Below, in pieces: positions 54,295 to 63,002 of a DNA stretch of 64,000 nucleotides. Each line of letters begins with the position of its first letter. The first letter of the stretch is position 1. This DNA comes from Aporhodopirellula aestuarii. Its GTDB lineage: Bacteria > Planctomycetota > Planctomycetia > Pirellulales > Pirellulaceae. The stretch is from assembly GCF_023701485.1 (NCBI RefSeq), contig NZ_JAMQBK010000032.1, forward strand, positions 1 through 64,000, given 5' to 3'. A program made the position numbers and the translations under genes. The notes below the pieces were generated by a model, which made no database searches, was not told where the DNA came from, and saw only the letters and a program-made list of their open reading frames with translations.

Positions 54295-54471
54295 ATGACA
54301 AATGAGAACCGAATCATGCCCGCACAAGTGCCAAAACAGATCCGCCCTCAGCTTGGTGCAGCCAAGCCTTCGGTGGGTGCGGGCTGTTTTATAGGTGCCA
54401 TTGTTTTGATCAATGTCATCGGAATCACCATGGCCAAGTTGCTACCCTGGCTCAACCAATACTTGCAATGA
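54295..54471 (+). CDS. Small single-TM protein, uncertain
   Basis: A 58-codon frame starting at 54295, or 51 codons from 54316, with a transmembrane helix (CFIGAIVLINVIGITMAKLL) and a Pro/Lys-rich N-terminus. It lies in the divergent gap between the acyl-CoA dehydrogenase and BrkB genes and ends nine bases before the convergent BrkB stop. No family recognised; coding potential is uncertain because of its size. Confidence 0.4.
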   Translation: MTNENRIMPAQVPKQIRPQLGAAKPSVGAGCFIGAIVLINVIGITMAKLLPWLNQYLQ

Positions 54472-54479
54472 CAACTCTT

Positions 54480-56048
54480 TTAGACAATCACATCGGCCAA
54501 CGTTTGCTCGCCTGCGGCATTGCGTTCGGCAAGCTTGAGGCTGGCGAGCGTTTTCCAGGCCCGGTGATTGTTGGTCGGGCGCGCTTGATGGGCGAGCTCC
54601 AACACGTCTGAAATCAAAATTCGCTCGGCGGGTCGAGCCAATGTCAGTCGATCTTCTTCGCCCGCCGCCCCCGGGACTCGCCGCAGACAACCACCGTTAA
54701 TCAAGTGATTCTCCATCTCGTGAACGACGCGGCTGCTGAGCCCTAATTCCTCAGCCAACTCTTGTCGCCCGATCGCTTTACCGTCGCGAAACGCACTGGC
54801 CACCTCGGTCATGATCGGCAGCATCCAATCCGGGTCACCTGCGGGCAACGCATCAGCATCCTCGAACTTGCGGCGTAATCGCCGACCTCGCATCGTCTGT
54901 GTCGTGTAGGTCAGAATCAGACCGAACAACACGATCAGCCATGTCACGTAGATCCAAAACAGGAACAGCGGGATTAAACCGAGCGAGCCATACAGGGCCG
55001 AATAGGGCACCGCCTTGCTCACGTAAATCTGAAACCCGTACTTCGCAAACTCCCACAACACCGCCCCCACAGCAGATCCGATCGCGGCGGCGCGCAGCGA
55101 GACGTGCGTGTTGGGCATCAATGCGTACAGCAAAAACAGCAGCACCCAACCGGCCAACAACGATAACGCGTGCTGCAACACCCACGTCGGCCGCGACCCC
55201 GCACCAATCGTGTTGAACCAGTCGACGACCTGCCCCGACATGTACAAACTCAGCGCCAACAGACCGCTGCCGAGCGTGATGATCGACCAATGAATTGCCA
55301 GCCGCAGATGAATCGGACGCTGACTCGGCGCGTCATAAATGATGTTAAACAAATGCTCAGTCGAATCTGCCAGCGCGACCGCGGCGTATAGAAACAAGAG
55401 CAACCCAAACACACCGATCGAGGCAAAATCGAGGGTCGCGATCTGCGACGTGACTTCGTGCAACGTCCTGCGGATACTTGCGCGGGCTTCCATCGCGGTC
55501 GCCGCTTCACCCGCCTTTTGCTCGACGGCATCCACCAATGCTTGGTCTACGTCGGCACCGGGCTCCTCACCATTAAGCTCATCGCCATCGGAAACGATCG
55601 AGCCTGCATTTCCGCTGGGTCCATTGAACTCCCCTGAAATCGAATCGGCATTTTCCCCACCCGCGAGCGTTTCTGCGATCCGCCGTTCCGATTCCTCTTT
55701 AGCCTGCTCGGATTCCTGTTCGATCTCTTCAGCCTGCTCGTGCAAATACTGGATCGGGATTTCCGGCACACCAAAAAACGAATAGAGCTGGTTCTCGACA
55801 CGGGTTTGCACATCCTCGAGTCCGCCGACGACGCGGAACATGACCAGACCGAGCACGACGACCGGGATCAACGAAAAAATCGTGCGGTAGGTCAGCTCCG
55901 CCGCCATGCCTTCGGCGCGATGGCGTTCGAGTTGGCGACCGCAGTAGACCACGAGATCCCAGCCATAGCGAAGCTGATGCTGTCGCTTGGACAGCTCTTC
56001 CCGTGGACGCCGGATCGCATCAAATAGGTACGTCAGCCAATTAGGCAA
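54480..56048 (-). CDS. YihY/BrkB-family membrane protein with acidic insertion and winged-helix-like tail
   Basis: A 522-aa protein, longer than the usual ~300-430. Family landmarks: the N-terminal AAELTYRTIFSLIPVVVLGLVMFRV (first span), about six spans through residue ~400, YALMPNTHVSLRAAAIGSAVGAVLWEFAKYGFQIYV, and LYGSLGLIPLFLFWIYVTWLIVLFGLILTY. Between ~110 and 190 there is an acidic Glu/Gln-rich insertion, and the C-terminal ~110 residues look like a soluble winged-helix domain (AIGRQELAEELGLSSRVVHEMENHLIN). Once named RNase BN, the family's function is uncertain. The start overlaps the upstream dehydrogenase stop by eight bases. Confidence 0.88.
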   Translation of the reverse strand: MPNWLTYLFDAIRRPREELSKRQHQLRYGWDLVVYCGRQLERHRAEGMAAELTYRTIFSLIPVVVLGLVMFRVVGGLEDVQTRVENQLYSFFGVPEIPIQYLHEQAEEIEQESEQAKEESERRIAETLAGGENADSISGEFNGPSGNAGSIVSDGDELNGEEPGADVDQALVDAVEQKAGEAATAMEARASIRRTLHEVTSQIATLDFASIGVFGLLLFLYAAVALADSTEHLFNIIYDAPSQRPIHLRLAIHWSIITLGSGLLALSLYMSGQVVDWFNTIGAGSRPTWVLQHALSLLAGWVLLFLLYALMPNTHVSLRAAAIGSAVGAVLWEFAKYGFQIYVSKAVPYSALYGSLGLIPLFLFWIYVTWLIVLFGLILTYTTQTMRGRRLRRKFEDADALPAGDPDWMLPIMTEVASAFRDGKAIGRQELAEELGLSSRVVHEMENHLINGGCLRRVPGAAGEEDRLTLARPAERILISDVLELAHQARPTNNHRAWKTLASLKLAERNAAGEQTLADVIV

Positions 56049-57024
56049 GGGGCACCTCGCAGCGCAGCGGACTATCGCTCAACCCGGCTAAGACATTGTC
56101 CACCGCGATCTCGGACATGGCGTGGCGACTGGTATCCGTGGCGCTGCCGATATGGGGCAATATCAAAACATTGGGCAAGCCGACCAACGGATGCGTAGGC
56201 GGCAAAGGTTCTGGCGTTGTCACGTCCAACCCGGCTGCAAAAATTTGCTTGTTCCTGATCGCGTCGACCAGGGCCTCCTGATCGATGATCTCGCCGCGGG
56301 CGGTATTCACGATCACCGCGGTCGATTTCATTTTCGCAAACGCGTCCGCATCAATCAGGTGCCGAGTCTCGTCGTTGAGCGCCACGTGCAGGGAGATGAA
56401 ATCACTCTCGCGGAGCAACTCGTCGATCTCCACGTGGCGACCACCGAGCGATTCGTCGACATCCTGTTTCGCCGCACGCGACGTGTACAAGAGCTTCATC
56501 CCCCATCCCCCGACCATCCGCTCGGCAAACGTTTTGCCGATCCGGCCCATTCCGATCACGCCCAGGGTTCGACCGGCCGGCTCAACGCCCAACAAAACGT
56601 CCGGCTCCCAAGCTCCCCAGCGACCTTCTCGGACTTGCGCCGAGGCCTCTGGAACGAGTCTAGCCGCCGCGAGAAGCAGCGTTACCGCGAGATCGGCGGT
56701 CGCGGCGCTAAGCACATCAGGCGTATTTCCCACGCGGATCCCACGCTCGCGAGCGGCCACCAAATCGATATTGTTGTATCCGACCGCATAATTGCTGACC
56801 ACTTTCAATTGGGGCCCGGCCGCCTTCATCACGGATTCATCGATCCGATCGCTCAACATCGTCAACAAGCCGTCACAACCAGCCACTCTCTCGAGCAATT
56901 CGGTTGGCGTCGGCGGCACTCGATCTGGCCAAATGGACACGTCGTGCAGTTGACAAAGGCGGTCCAACGCCGCCCCCGGGATCTGGCGAGTGACGAAAAT
57001 GCGGCGACGGGTGGGTTCAGTCAT
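56041..57024 (-). CDS. 2-hydroxyacid dehydrogenase (glycerate/glyoxylate reductase-like)
   Basis: A 327-aa NAD(P)-dependent enzyme of the D-isomer family. Landmarks: YAVGYNNIDL, the nucleotide loop LGVIGMGRIGKTFAERM (about residues 155-171), catalytic Arg in VNTARGEIIDQEAL, Glu in DVTTPEPLPP, and His in LPHIGSATDTSR. This is the exact pattern of D-glycerate dehydrogenase/hydroxypyruvate reductase. It overlaps the YihY/BrkB gene by eight bases. It is much closer to the family consensus than the other member at 18177-19250. Confidence 0.93.
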   Translation of the reverse strand: MTEPTRRRIFVTRQIPGAALDRLCQLHDVSIWPDRVPPTPTELLERVAGCDGLLTMLSDRIDESVMKAAGPQLKVVSNYAVGYNNIDLVAARERGIRVGNTPDVLSAATADLAVTLLLAAARLVPEASAQVREGRWGAWEPDVLLGVEPAGRTLGVIGMGRIGKTFAERMVGGWGMKLLYTSRAAKQDVDESLGGRHVEIDELLRESDFISLHVALNDETRHLIDADAFAKMKSTAVIVNTARGEIIDQEALVDAIRNKQIFAAGLDVTTPEPLPPTHPLVGLPNVLILPHIGSATDTSRHAMSEIAVDNVLAGLSDSPLRCEVPLA

Positions 57025-57249
57025 TTTTGCTCATTTGGTTGGTTTTCGATATTTCCACGATCCAAAACGCTCTCGCGAAACGCATCATCGCGACAAAGCA
57101 CCAGATTTACCTAGGTTTGGTCTTCGCTGCAGTTGCCGGCCCCGCCATAATTACTAACTGAGGCTCTTATCGGACGAAAGATGATACGATGCGCCGATGC
57201 ATCGTCCCATCCAGACGAAACACCACGAACCACAATGCGAGAATACAGG

Positions 57250-59061
57250 ATGAATCGAAAAAACATCATAACGGAGTCCGCCCGCCCTCACGACCGAATC
57301 GTGGCCCCTCATCCAGGCTCGGTCGTATTAGAGCCCGTACGGTTGCGATGTATTCACGGATTTTTTCGTTTCTTTTTAGCCACCGCGATCTGCAGCCTGC
57401 TGGCCGCCGGCACCACGTCTGCCCAAGAAGAGGCCGTTCCGGAACCGCCACCGATTAACGCCCAAGTCGACCCGGGACAATCCGATCTCGACGAAGCGGT
57501 GCTCAAACGGATCGACGCCGAATCCAATCGCGATCTCGAAGCGGTCGCCGCGTTAATCGAATCGGCGCTCGCCAAAGGCCTCAGTGAAGAGAACGACTCC
57601 TTCGCCCGTAAAATGCTCGGCAGCGTGCAACTCCAACGCGGCCAAGGACTCGCCGCCGCGATCATCCGGCTTCGCGGCCGACAACAACTCCAAGCTCGCA
57701 CCGAAGCAGCCGAAGCACTTACCGAAGCGGTCAAACATGACCCCGAATTGGCGGAAGCACACATGCTGATCGCTCAGCTAAATCTGCTTCCCGATGGCGA
57801 CATGGAAGTCATCAAGAAGTCCACCACCGCCGCGATCGAACTTTACGAAGACAACCCGGTCGAACAAAGCAAAGCGTACCTGCTGCGTGCGGTCGCCCAA
57901 ACCGACGTCGACAAGAAACTCGAAGACCTCAACGCTGCAATCAAGGCGGATCCCAAAAACACAGGTGCCCTGCGTGAACGGGCCGGGGCTCAACTGCAAA
58001 ACGGCGACGTCGATGGCGCCGTCAAAGACTTGCAAGCTGTGCTCGAAATCGACCCCACCAACCAGCAAATCGCACAAGCGACCGTGCAACAACTCGTTGA
58101 TCTCGATCGTGCCGATGAAGCCGTCGAGTTGCTCAGCAAAACCATCGCCGCCAACCCAAGCGAAGGTTTGTATCGCTTACGGGCAATCCTCTATCGCATG
58201 CTCGATAAAGAAGACGAAGCCTTCGCCGACCTCAACAAAGCACTCGCGATGCAACCTCGTGATCCGATTGCTTTGCTCCAACGTGCCGAAATCGCGTTGG
58301 GACGCGATGACGTCAAATCCGCCAAGCGTGACCTCAAAGCCGCGACCGACATCGCCCCACAGGTCGAACAAATTGACCAAGCCATCATCGTGCGTTGCTT
58401 CATCGCAATTGAAGAAGGGCGGATGGCCGACGCGATCAACGACATGCAAATCTTGATTGAACGCAATCCGAACGATACCTTTCGCCAACTTCAACTGGCG
58501 AGTCTCTACCTCCAAGACGACCGCCCTCGCAAAGCGATCGAAGTCCTGACCCGAGTCCTTGAGAGCGATCCCAGCAACGCGGCTGTTTTGCGTTCCCGCG
58601 CGGACGCTTACCTCGCTGTCGGCGAACATCGCAATGCGATTACCGATTATGAAAAAGCACTCAAAGCGATCGGCAAGGACGATGACCAAGAGAACAAGAG
58701 CATTCTCTCGGGCATCTTGAACAATCTCGCGTGGGTCTTGGCGACTTCGCCCCAAGATGGAATTCGTGACGGCAAACGTTCCGTCGAACTCGGCCTACGC
58801 GCCGTTGAACTGACCGAAGAGAAGGAAGCTCATATCCTCAGCACGCTCGCGGCGGGATACGCCGAGAGCGGCGACTTTGAAAACGCAATCTTGTGGAGCG
58901 AAAAGGCCGTCAAGCAAGGCACCATCGAGGAGAACGAACAACTCGAGCAGCTCAAAGAGGAACTTGATTCCTACCGTAAAAACGAGCCATGGCGTGAGAA
59001 GCAGGAAACCGAGGAGAACCAACTGCCGATTCTCTCACCTGAAGATCTCATCGACACCTGA
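57250..59061 (+). CDS. Exported tetratricopeptide-repeat protein
   Basis: A 603-aa protein from ATG 57250 (upstream ATGs at 57181 and 57235 are in frame). A signal peptide with a long n-region ends in FRFFLATAICSLLAAGTTSAQ, about residues 40-60. The mature part contains about ten TPR units of 34 residues (examples: AYLLRAVAQTDVDKKLEDLNAAIKADPKN, LRSRADAYLAVGEHRNAITDYEKALKAIG) and an acidic C-terminal tail rich in Glu/Gln. TPR scaffolds mediate protein contacts; no enzymatic domain is present. Monocistronic on the plus strand. Confidence 0.85.
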   Translation: MNRKNIITESARPHDRIVAPHPGSVVLEPVRLRCIHGFFRFFLATAICSLLAAGTTSAQEEAVPEPPPINAQVDPGQSDLDEAVLKRIDAESNRDLEAVAALIESALAKGLSEENDSFARKMLGSVQLQRGQGLAAAIIRLRGRQQLQARTEAAEALTEAVKHDPELAEAHMLIAQLNLLPDGDMEVIKKSTTAAIELYEDNPVEQSKAYLLRAVAQTDVDKKLEDLNAAIKADPKNTGALRERAGAQLQNGDVDGAVKDLQAVLEIDPTNQQIAQATVQQLVDLDRADEAVELLSKTIAANPSEGLYRLRAILYRMLDKEDEAFADLNKALAMQPRDPIALLQRAEIALGRDDVKSAKRDLKAATDIAPQVEQIDQAIIVRCFIAIEEGRMADAINDMQILIERNPNDTFRQLQLASLYLQDDRPRKAIEVLTRVLESDPSNAAVLRSRADAYLAVGEHRNAITDYEKALKAIGKDDDQENKSILSGILNNLAWVLATSPQDGIRDGKRSVELGLRAVELTEEKEAHILSTLAAGYAESGDFENAILWSEKAVKQGTIEENEQLEQLKEELDSYRKNEPWREKQETEENQLPILSPEDLIDT

Positions 59062-59257
59062 GCGTGGGCTCCCATTCGACACTGCATTCCGTCGATCGTT
59101 CACGCATCTGCAATCTGCGATGCACACGAACAATCGGCGGATTTTTTTTGACCATGCGAGTCATTTGCTGACGCGAGTCGAATCAACCAAGGGTGCGGTT
59201 CAACTTCCAGTCGCCGCCGAATGGATCAAACAGGGAGCGATCGCCGAGCGACCGGTG

Positions 59258-59680
59258 TCACACATCGCTTTCACGATTTTCACCTGCTCGGACCGACGGG
59301 TCGTCCACCGCGTATGCCGCAATCTCGAACGGATTGCCGCGATATCCATCTCGACCGATCGCGTACAGCAACACGGAAATGCCGAGGTAGGCTGGCAAGA
59401 AAAATGGCCCCCAGCAGGCAAACTGGTGAACGTGCACGCGTTCATGCGCCCGTGTAGCGGAGAGCACTGCACGGTCACGACCGAGCACGACGTGTCCGAG
59501 CGTCATCGCCACCGCCGGCACAAACATTTTCGCGAGCGCCGCGGATACCCGCGGCCCGTGGACCTCGAGAACTCCGTCAACCCGCTCAAAACGTCCACCG
59601 AGCAAAAACCCGATCGCGATGCCCAGAAATGTATTGGGCGAGGCCCAAACATAACCGAGCCAACGCAAGACAACTTTCAT
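59258..59680 (-). CDS. Small membrane protein with HERVH motif
   Basis: A 140-aa protein from ATG 59680 (AGGA ten bases upstream; a start at 59710 is also open). Two hydrophobic segments flank a soluble middle. The motif ATRAHERVHVHQF, near residue 88, resembles the HExxH zinc-binding core of metallopeptidases, followed by WGPFFLPAYLGISVLLYAIG and NPFEIAAYAVDD, a pattern recurring in small planctomycete and cyanobacterial proteins of unknown function. It lies 38 bases downstream of the pyruvate kinase stop on the same strand, so it may be co-transcribed. Confidence 0.75.
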   Translation of the reverse strand: MKVVLRWLGYVWASPNTFLGIAIGFLLGGRFERVDGVLEVHGPRVSAALAKMFVPAVAMTLGHVVLGRDRAVLSATRAHERVHVHQFACWGPFFLPAYLGISVLLYAIGRDGYRGNPFEIAAYAVDDPSVRAGENRESDV

Positions 59681-59718
59681 GAATTCGATATCCTTGTGAT
59701 ATCGATCCATTGTACTGG

Positions 59719-61137
59719 CTAGCGGACTTGGCGGAGTTGCATTGTGTCGATGATCTTGTCATCCGCCAAAGCGTTCGTGATCACCACCAACCAAGCACCC
59801 GCCGGACACCATTTGTTGTTGCGGAGTCGGGACAATGCGTTGCGAATGGTTTCCTCGGGGTCATCCGAAAACGGCATCAAGAACGGCTCAACACCCCACG
59901 GCATCAACATCTGGCGAAAGGTCGGCTCAACGTCCGTGAAGGCAAAGATCGGAATCCCACGCGGTCGCAGTGCACCGAGCACGTACGCCAAAAACCCACT
60001 GCGGGTGAAGACGACGATCCCCGACTGGCCCAACTCCTGAGCCAAGATGGCGGAGGAACGAAGCATTTTGTCTTTCGGAGCACGTAGTTTGATCCGGCTA
60101 TTGAGCTGACTACTCACCGACGGTTCCGTACTCATCAAGATGCTCTTGAGCACCTCAACCGATTCCGCCGGGTAGGCCCCCGTGGTGGTCTCGCCGGAGA
60201 GCATCACCGCATCGGCCTGTTCACGCACCGCATTACAAACGTCGGAAATTTCTGCCCGGGTTGGTATCGGAGACTCGATCATCGACTCGAGCAAGTGAGT
60301 CGCGATAATGACCGGCTTGCCCTCGGCCTGGCACGCCTGCACCAATTCCGTTTGCACCAACGGCAAACGATGGAAATCAATTTCGATTCCGAGGTCACCA
60401 CGTGCGACCATGATCGCATCGGCTGCTCGAATGATGTCCTTCATGTTTCGGACACCCGCTTGCTCTTCAATCTTCGCAACGATCCGAGCCGGCGAACCGT
60501 GTTCTTTCAGAAAGTCACGCAGCGTTTCGACATCTTCGGCGCGTCGTACGAACGATAAGGCCACGAAATCGACGCCGGCTTCCACGCCAGCTTTCAGATC
60601 AGCTTCGTCTTTCGCCGTGAGTGCGGGCAAACGTACTTCCACACCGGGCAGATTGATGTGCCGACGAGACCCCAAGGCTCCTGGTGTGAGCACCTCGCAA
60701 CGGACCGAATGTTCATCCGTTGCAAGAATCCGCAGCCGCATCAGTCCACTATCCACCAAGACCGTCGCACCGATTTCAACATCGTGAGGCAACAGCGGAT
60801 AGTTGACCGTGACACTGGCACAGTCTTCCAACGCGAGATCTTCTTCACGTACGCAAAGACGCAGGATGTCCCCTTTTGCGAGCTTGATCGGCGTGTCGAC
60901 CGGCCCGGTCCGGATCTCAGGGCCTTTGACATCAATCATCATCGCGACGTGCCGTCCAACCTGTTCGGACACACGACGCACGCGCCCGATAATATCGCGA
61001 ACCCATTGGGCAGTGCCGTGGGCCATGTTCAATCGCATGACATCGACGCCGCCGCAGATCAACTTCGCGAGCATTTCTTCGGAGTCAGTTGCGGGGCCGA
61101 TCGTGGCGATGATCTTGGTATGTCGATAGGTCGACAT
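59719..61137 (-). CDS. pyk: Pyruvate kinase
   Basis: A 472-aa enzyme from ATG 61137; the open frame extends 44 codons upstream, but the family normally starts at STYRHTKIIATIGPA. It has KIEEQAGVRNMKDIIRAADAIMVARGDLGIEI (catalytic Lys, Mg ligand Asp), IIATHLLESMIESPIPTRAEISDVCNAV and LSGETTTGAYPAESV. It transfers phosphate from phosphoenolpyruvate to ADP. Differences from the usual pattern: RLNMAHG in place of RxNFSHG and DVKGPEIR in place of DTKGPEIR, positions that bind the monovalent cation; the Glu typical of K+-dependent enzymes is kept. Confidence 0.95.
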   Translation of the reverse strand: MSTYRHTKIIATIGPATDSEEMLAKLICGGVDVMRLNMAHGTAQWVRDIIGRVRRVSEQVGRHVAMMIDVKGPEIRTGPVDTPIKLAKGDILRLCVREEDLALEDCASVTVNYPLLPHDVEIGATVLVDSGLMRLRILATDEHSVRCEVLTPGALGSRRHINLPGVEVRLPALTAKDEADLKAGVEAGVDFVALSFVRRAEDVETLRDFLKEHGSPARIVAKIEEQAGVRNMKDIIRAADAIMVARGDLGIEIDFHRLPLVQTELVQACQAEGKPVIIATHLLESMIESPIPTRAEISDVCNAVREQADAVMLSGETTTGAYPAESVEVLKSILMSTEPSVSSQLNSRIKLRAPKDKMLRSSAILAQELGQSGIVVFTRSGFLAYVLGALRPRGIPIFAFTDVEPTFRQMLMPWGVEPFLMPFSDDPEETIRNALSRLRNNKWCPAGAWLVVITNALADDKIIDTMQLRQVR

Positions 61138-61583
61138 GACTGCACCTTCCGCACAGTCGACATGAGTCGAATTCGCCACAATCTGCGATCCAGAGTCCAT
61201 CTGTATTGTCCCGCGATTCGTCATTGTTCGCCCAATGGGTGAAAGAAAGTAGGCTACCAGACCCGCCATCGCGACACCGAAACCTCGCTCCGATGTGCTC
61301 CACTGTTATAACCCGAGTCGAATCGCCACGGCATCAACAACAATACCCCTCAGAAGGCGATGTAACTGACATGAACCGCATCGCCCATTCACGGAGCGAT
61401 CCGCCCCATTGCGCAAGCAACGCTTGCCCCTCAATTTGCTTCGGTCAACAAACGCACACATCCGCAGACGCTCTACAGAGCGGAATTCGGCCAATCAACC
61501 GCGCCGGCCATCTCCACCGAGACATCACCAATTCTCATGGTTCGACTCGCCGCGATACCGTCCGTTGGCGTCGTCAATCGAAA
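61138..61583. other. Intergenic region, no gene seen
   Basis: A 446-base stretch between the pyruvate kinase start and the Dus stop. It includes the in-frame upstream extension of pyruvate kinase (to 61269), and CA-rich sequence. No ORF with coding character or clear regulatory element was found. Confidence 0.5.
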
Positions 61584-62702
61584 TCAACACTCTTCCTGCG
61601 AACCGTGTAACTCTCGAGGGATGTATCGGCCAGGGCCGTCGACGGCGTAATGCTCCGACAACGCTGTCTCAAAATCCGCCCGTGTTTTGAGCCGCGGAAA
61701 CGCCAATCGCACCGTTTCATACTGTGGATGATTTTGAGAGTACTTGATGCAAAACTTGCGCATCAATAATGGTGCTCGCTCGACCGAATAAGTCTGCTCG
61801 CACAAATCGAAGTGTTCACGCATCACCCTGGCTTGCTCGTGCAATGTCGGAGGTGGAGGCAATGGTTGCCCCTCCGCCAGACGCCGAGCTTGATCGAAAA
61901 CCCAGGGGTTGCCGATCGCGCCGCGCGCGACCGTCACGCCATCCACACCGGTCTGTTCGATCATCCGCAGACAGTCTTCGGCGTTAAACAAATCCCCGCT
62001 GCCGAGGATCTTAAATTCGCTCCCAACGTGCTGTTTCACCTCTCGCAAAAACTCCCATCGGCTCGGCCCGATATATCGCTGCACGACGGTTCGCCCATGC
62101 ACCGTCGCCGCGGCGAGCCCGGCCGCGATCGCGCCGTCGAGGATTTCAAAGAACTGATCCCGCGCCTCAACACTGTCATCGATCCCTCGTCTCATCTTGA
62201 CCGTCACCGGTATTTCGTCGGGCACGATGTCCCGTGTCCGTTTCAAGATCTCGATGGCCACCGACGGCTGCGACAGATGAAAACCACCGCGGCACCGGCC
62301 GAGCACTTTCTTGACGGGGCAACCGAAGTTCACATCAATAATGTCGAACCCCGCCTCGACGAGTTTCATCGCACCAAGCGAAAACTGCTCGGGTTCCGCA
62401 CCCATGAGTTGGCCACCGACGGGATGCTCTTCGTCTGCAATATCGAGAAAGTGCTTGGTTTTCTGACGCTTCGTCAACGACAGCAGGAATTGATCGAGCA
62501 TCACCTCACAGACGCTGTAGCTGGCTCCGTGACGCCGCGCGATCACACGCATCGGCAGATCGCTGTACCCCGACAGAGCAGCCTGCACGACCGGAAAACC
62601 GATTTCGACGTTGCCGATCATCAGCGGAGGCAGGCCTGTTCGCGGAACCGTTTCCGATGTACCGGATCCGGCTCGGTCCTGCACGTTCAATGGTGAATTC
62701 AT
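61584..62702 (-). CDS. tRNA-dihydrouridine synthase (DusB-like)
   Basis: A 372-aa flavoenzyme from ATG 62702; the frame opens 47 codons earlier but the family start is here. TIM-barrel FMN site: VVQAALSGYSDLPMRVIARRHGA, active-site Cys128 in DVNFGCPVKKVLGRCRGG, KMRRGIDDS, ATVHGRTVVQRY, and the phosphate site GSGDLFNAEDCLRMIEQTGVDGVTVARGAIGNPWVF. The C-terminal helical domain binds tRNA. It reduces uridine in the D-loop. The family is certain; the exact Dus subtype (B) is inferred from overall similarity. Confidence 0.93.
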   Translation of the reverse strand: MNSPLNVQDRAGSGTSETVPRTGLPPLMIGNVEIGFPVVQAALSGYSDLPMRVIARRHGASYSVCEVMLDQFLLSLTKRQKTKHFLDIADEEHPVGGQLMGAEPEQFSLGAMKLVEAGFDIIDVNFGCPVKKVLGRCRGGFHLSQPSVAIEILKRTRDIVPDEIPVTVKMRRGIDDSVEARDQFFEILDGAIAAGLAAATVHGRTVVQRYIGPSRWEFLREVKQHVGSEFKILGSGDLFNAEDCLRMIEQTGVDGVTVARGAIGNPWVFDQARRLAEGQPLPPPPTLHEQARVMREHFDLCEQTYSVERAPLLMRKFCIKYSQNHPQYETVRLAFPRLKTRADFETALSEHYAVDGPGRYIPRELHGSQEEC

Positions 62703-63002
62703 GTGGAGTATCTTACCTGGAACCTTCGCAAACCCAATCCACCGTTGTACCAAGCGACATTTGTTCGTTCGAGGGGCAACGGACGAGCTAACCGCAACGA
62801 CCGCGGGCTCCTCACCAGCCGTGCCCCCCTTGGTAACCACCACCTCACATCGGGAAAACTCGCCCGACTAAAATTTTTATGCCGGCCACGCTCTCGCGGC
62901 GCAGCCGGACCACGATCCACTCGCGAGTGAAAGAACCGCCCCTTGCCCCGCCGAACCCACCACCGAGTTCTCTCCACCGAGTGGCTATGTTGGTGTGTCT
63001 GG
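62703..63002. other. Divergent promoter region
   Basis: A 300-base gap between the divergent Dus and YejM-like genes. No open frame with coding character. It should contain both promoters, not resolved by eye. Confidence 0.45.

Noticed and set aside
54480-56048. Ribonuclease BN activity for the BrkB/YihY protein
   Set aside because: The old name came from a mistaken assignment; the protein is a polytopic membrane protein with no nuclease motif.
18177-57024. The two 2-hydroxyacid dehydrogenases as a recent duplication
   Set aside because: They share only the family motifs and differ in length and nucleotide loop; they are distant paralogues.
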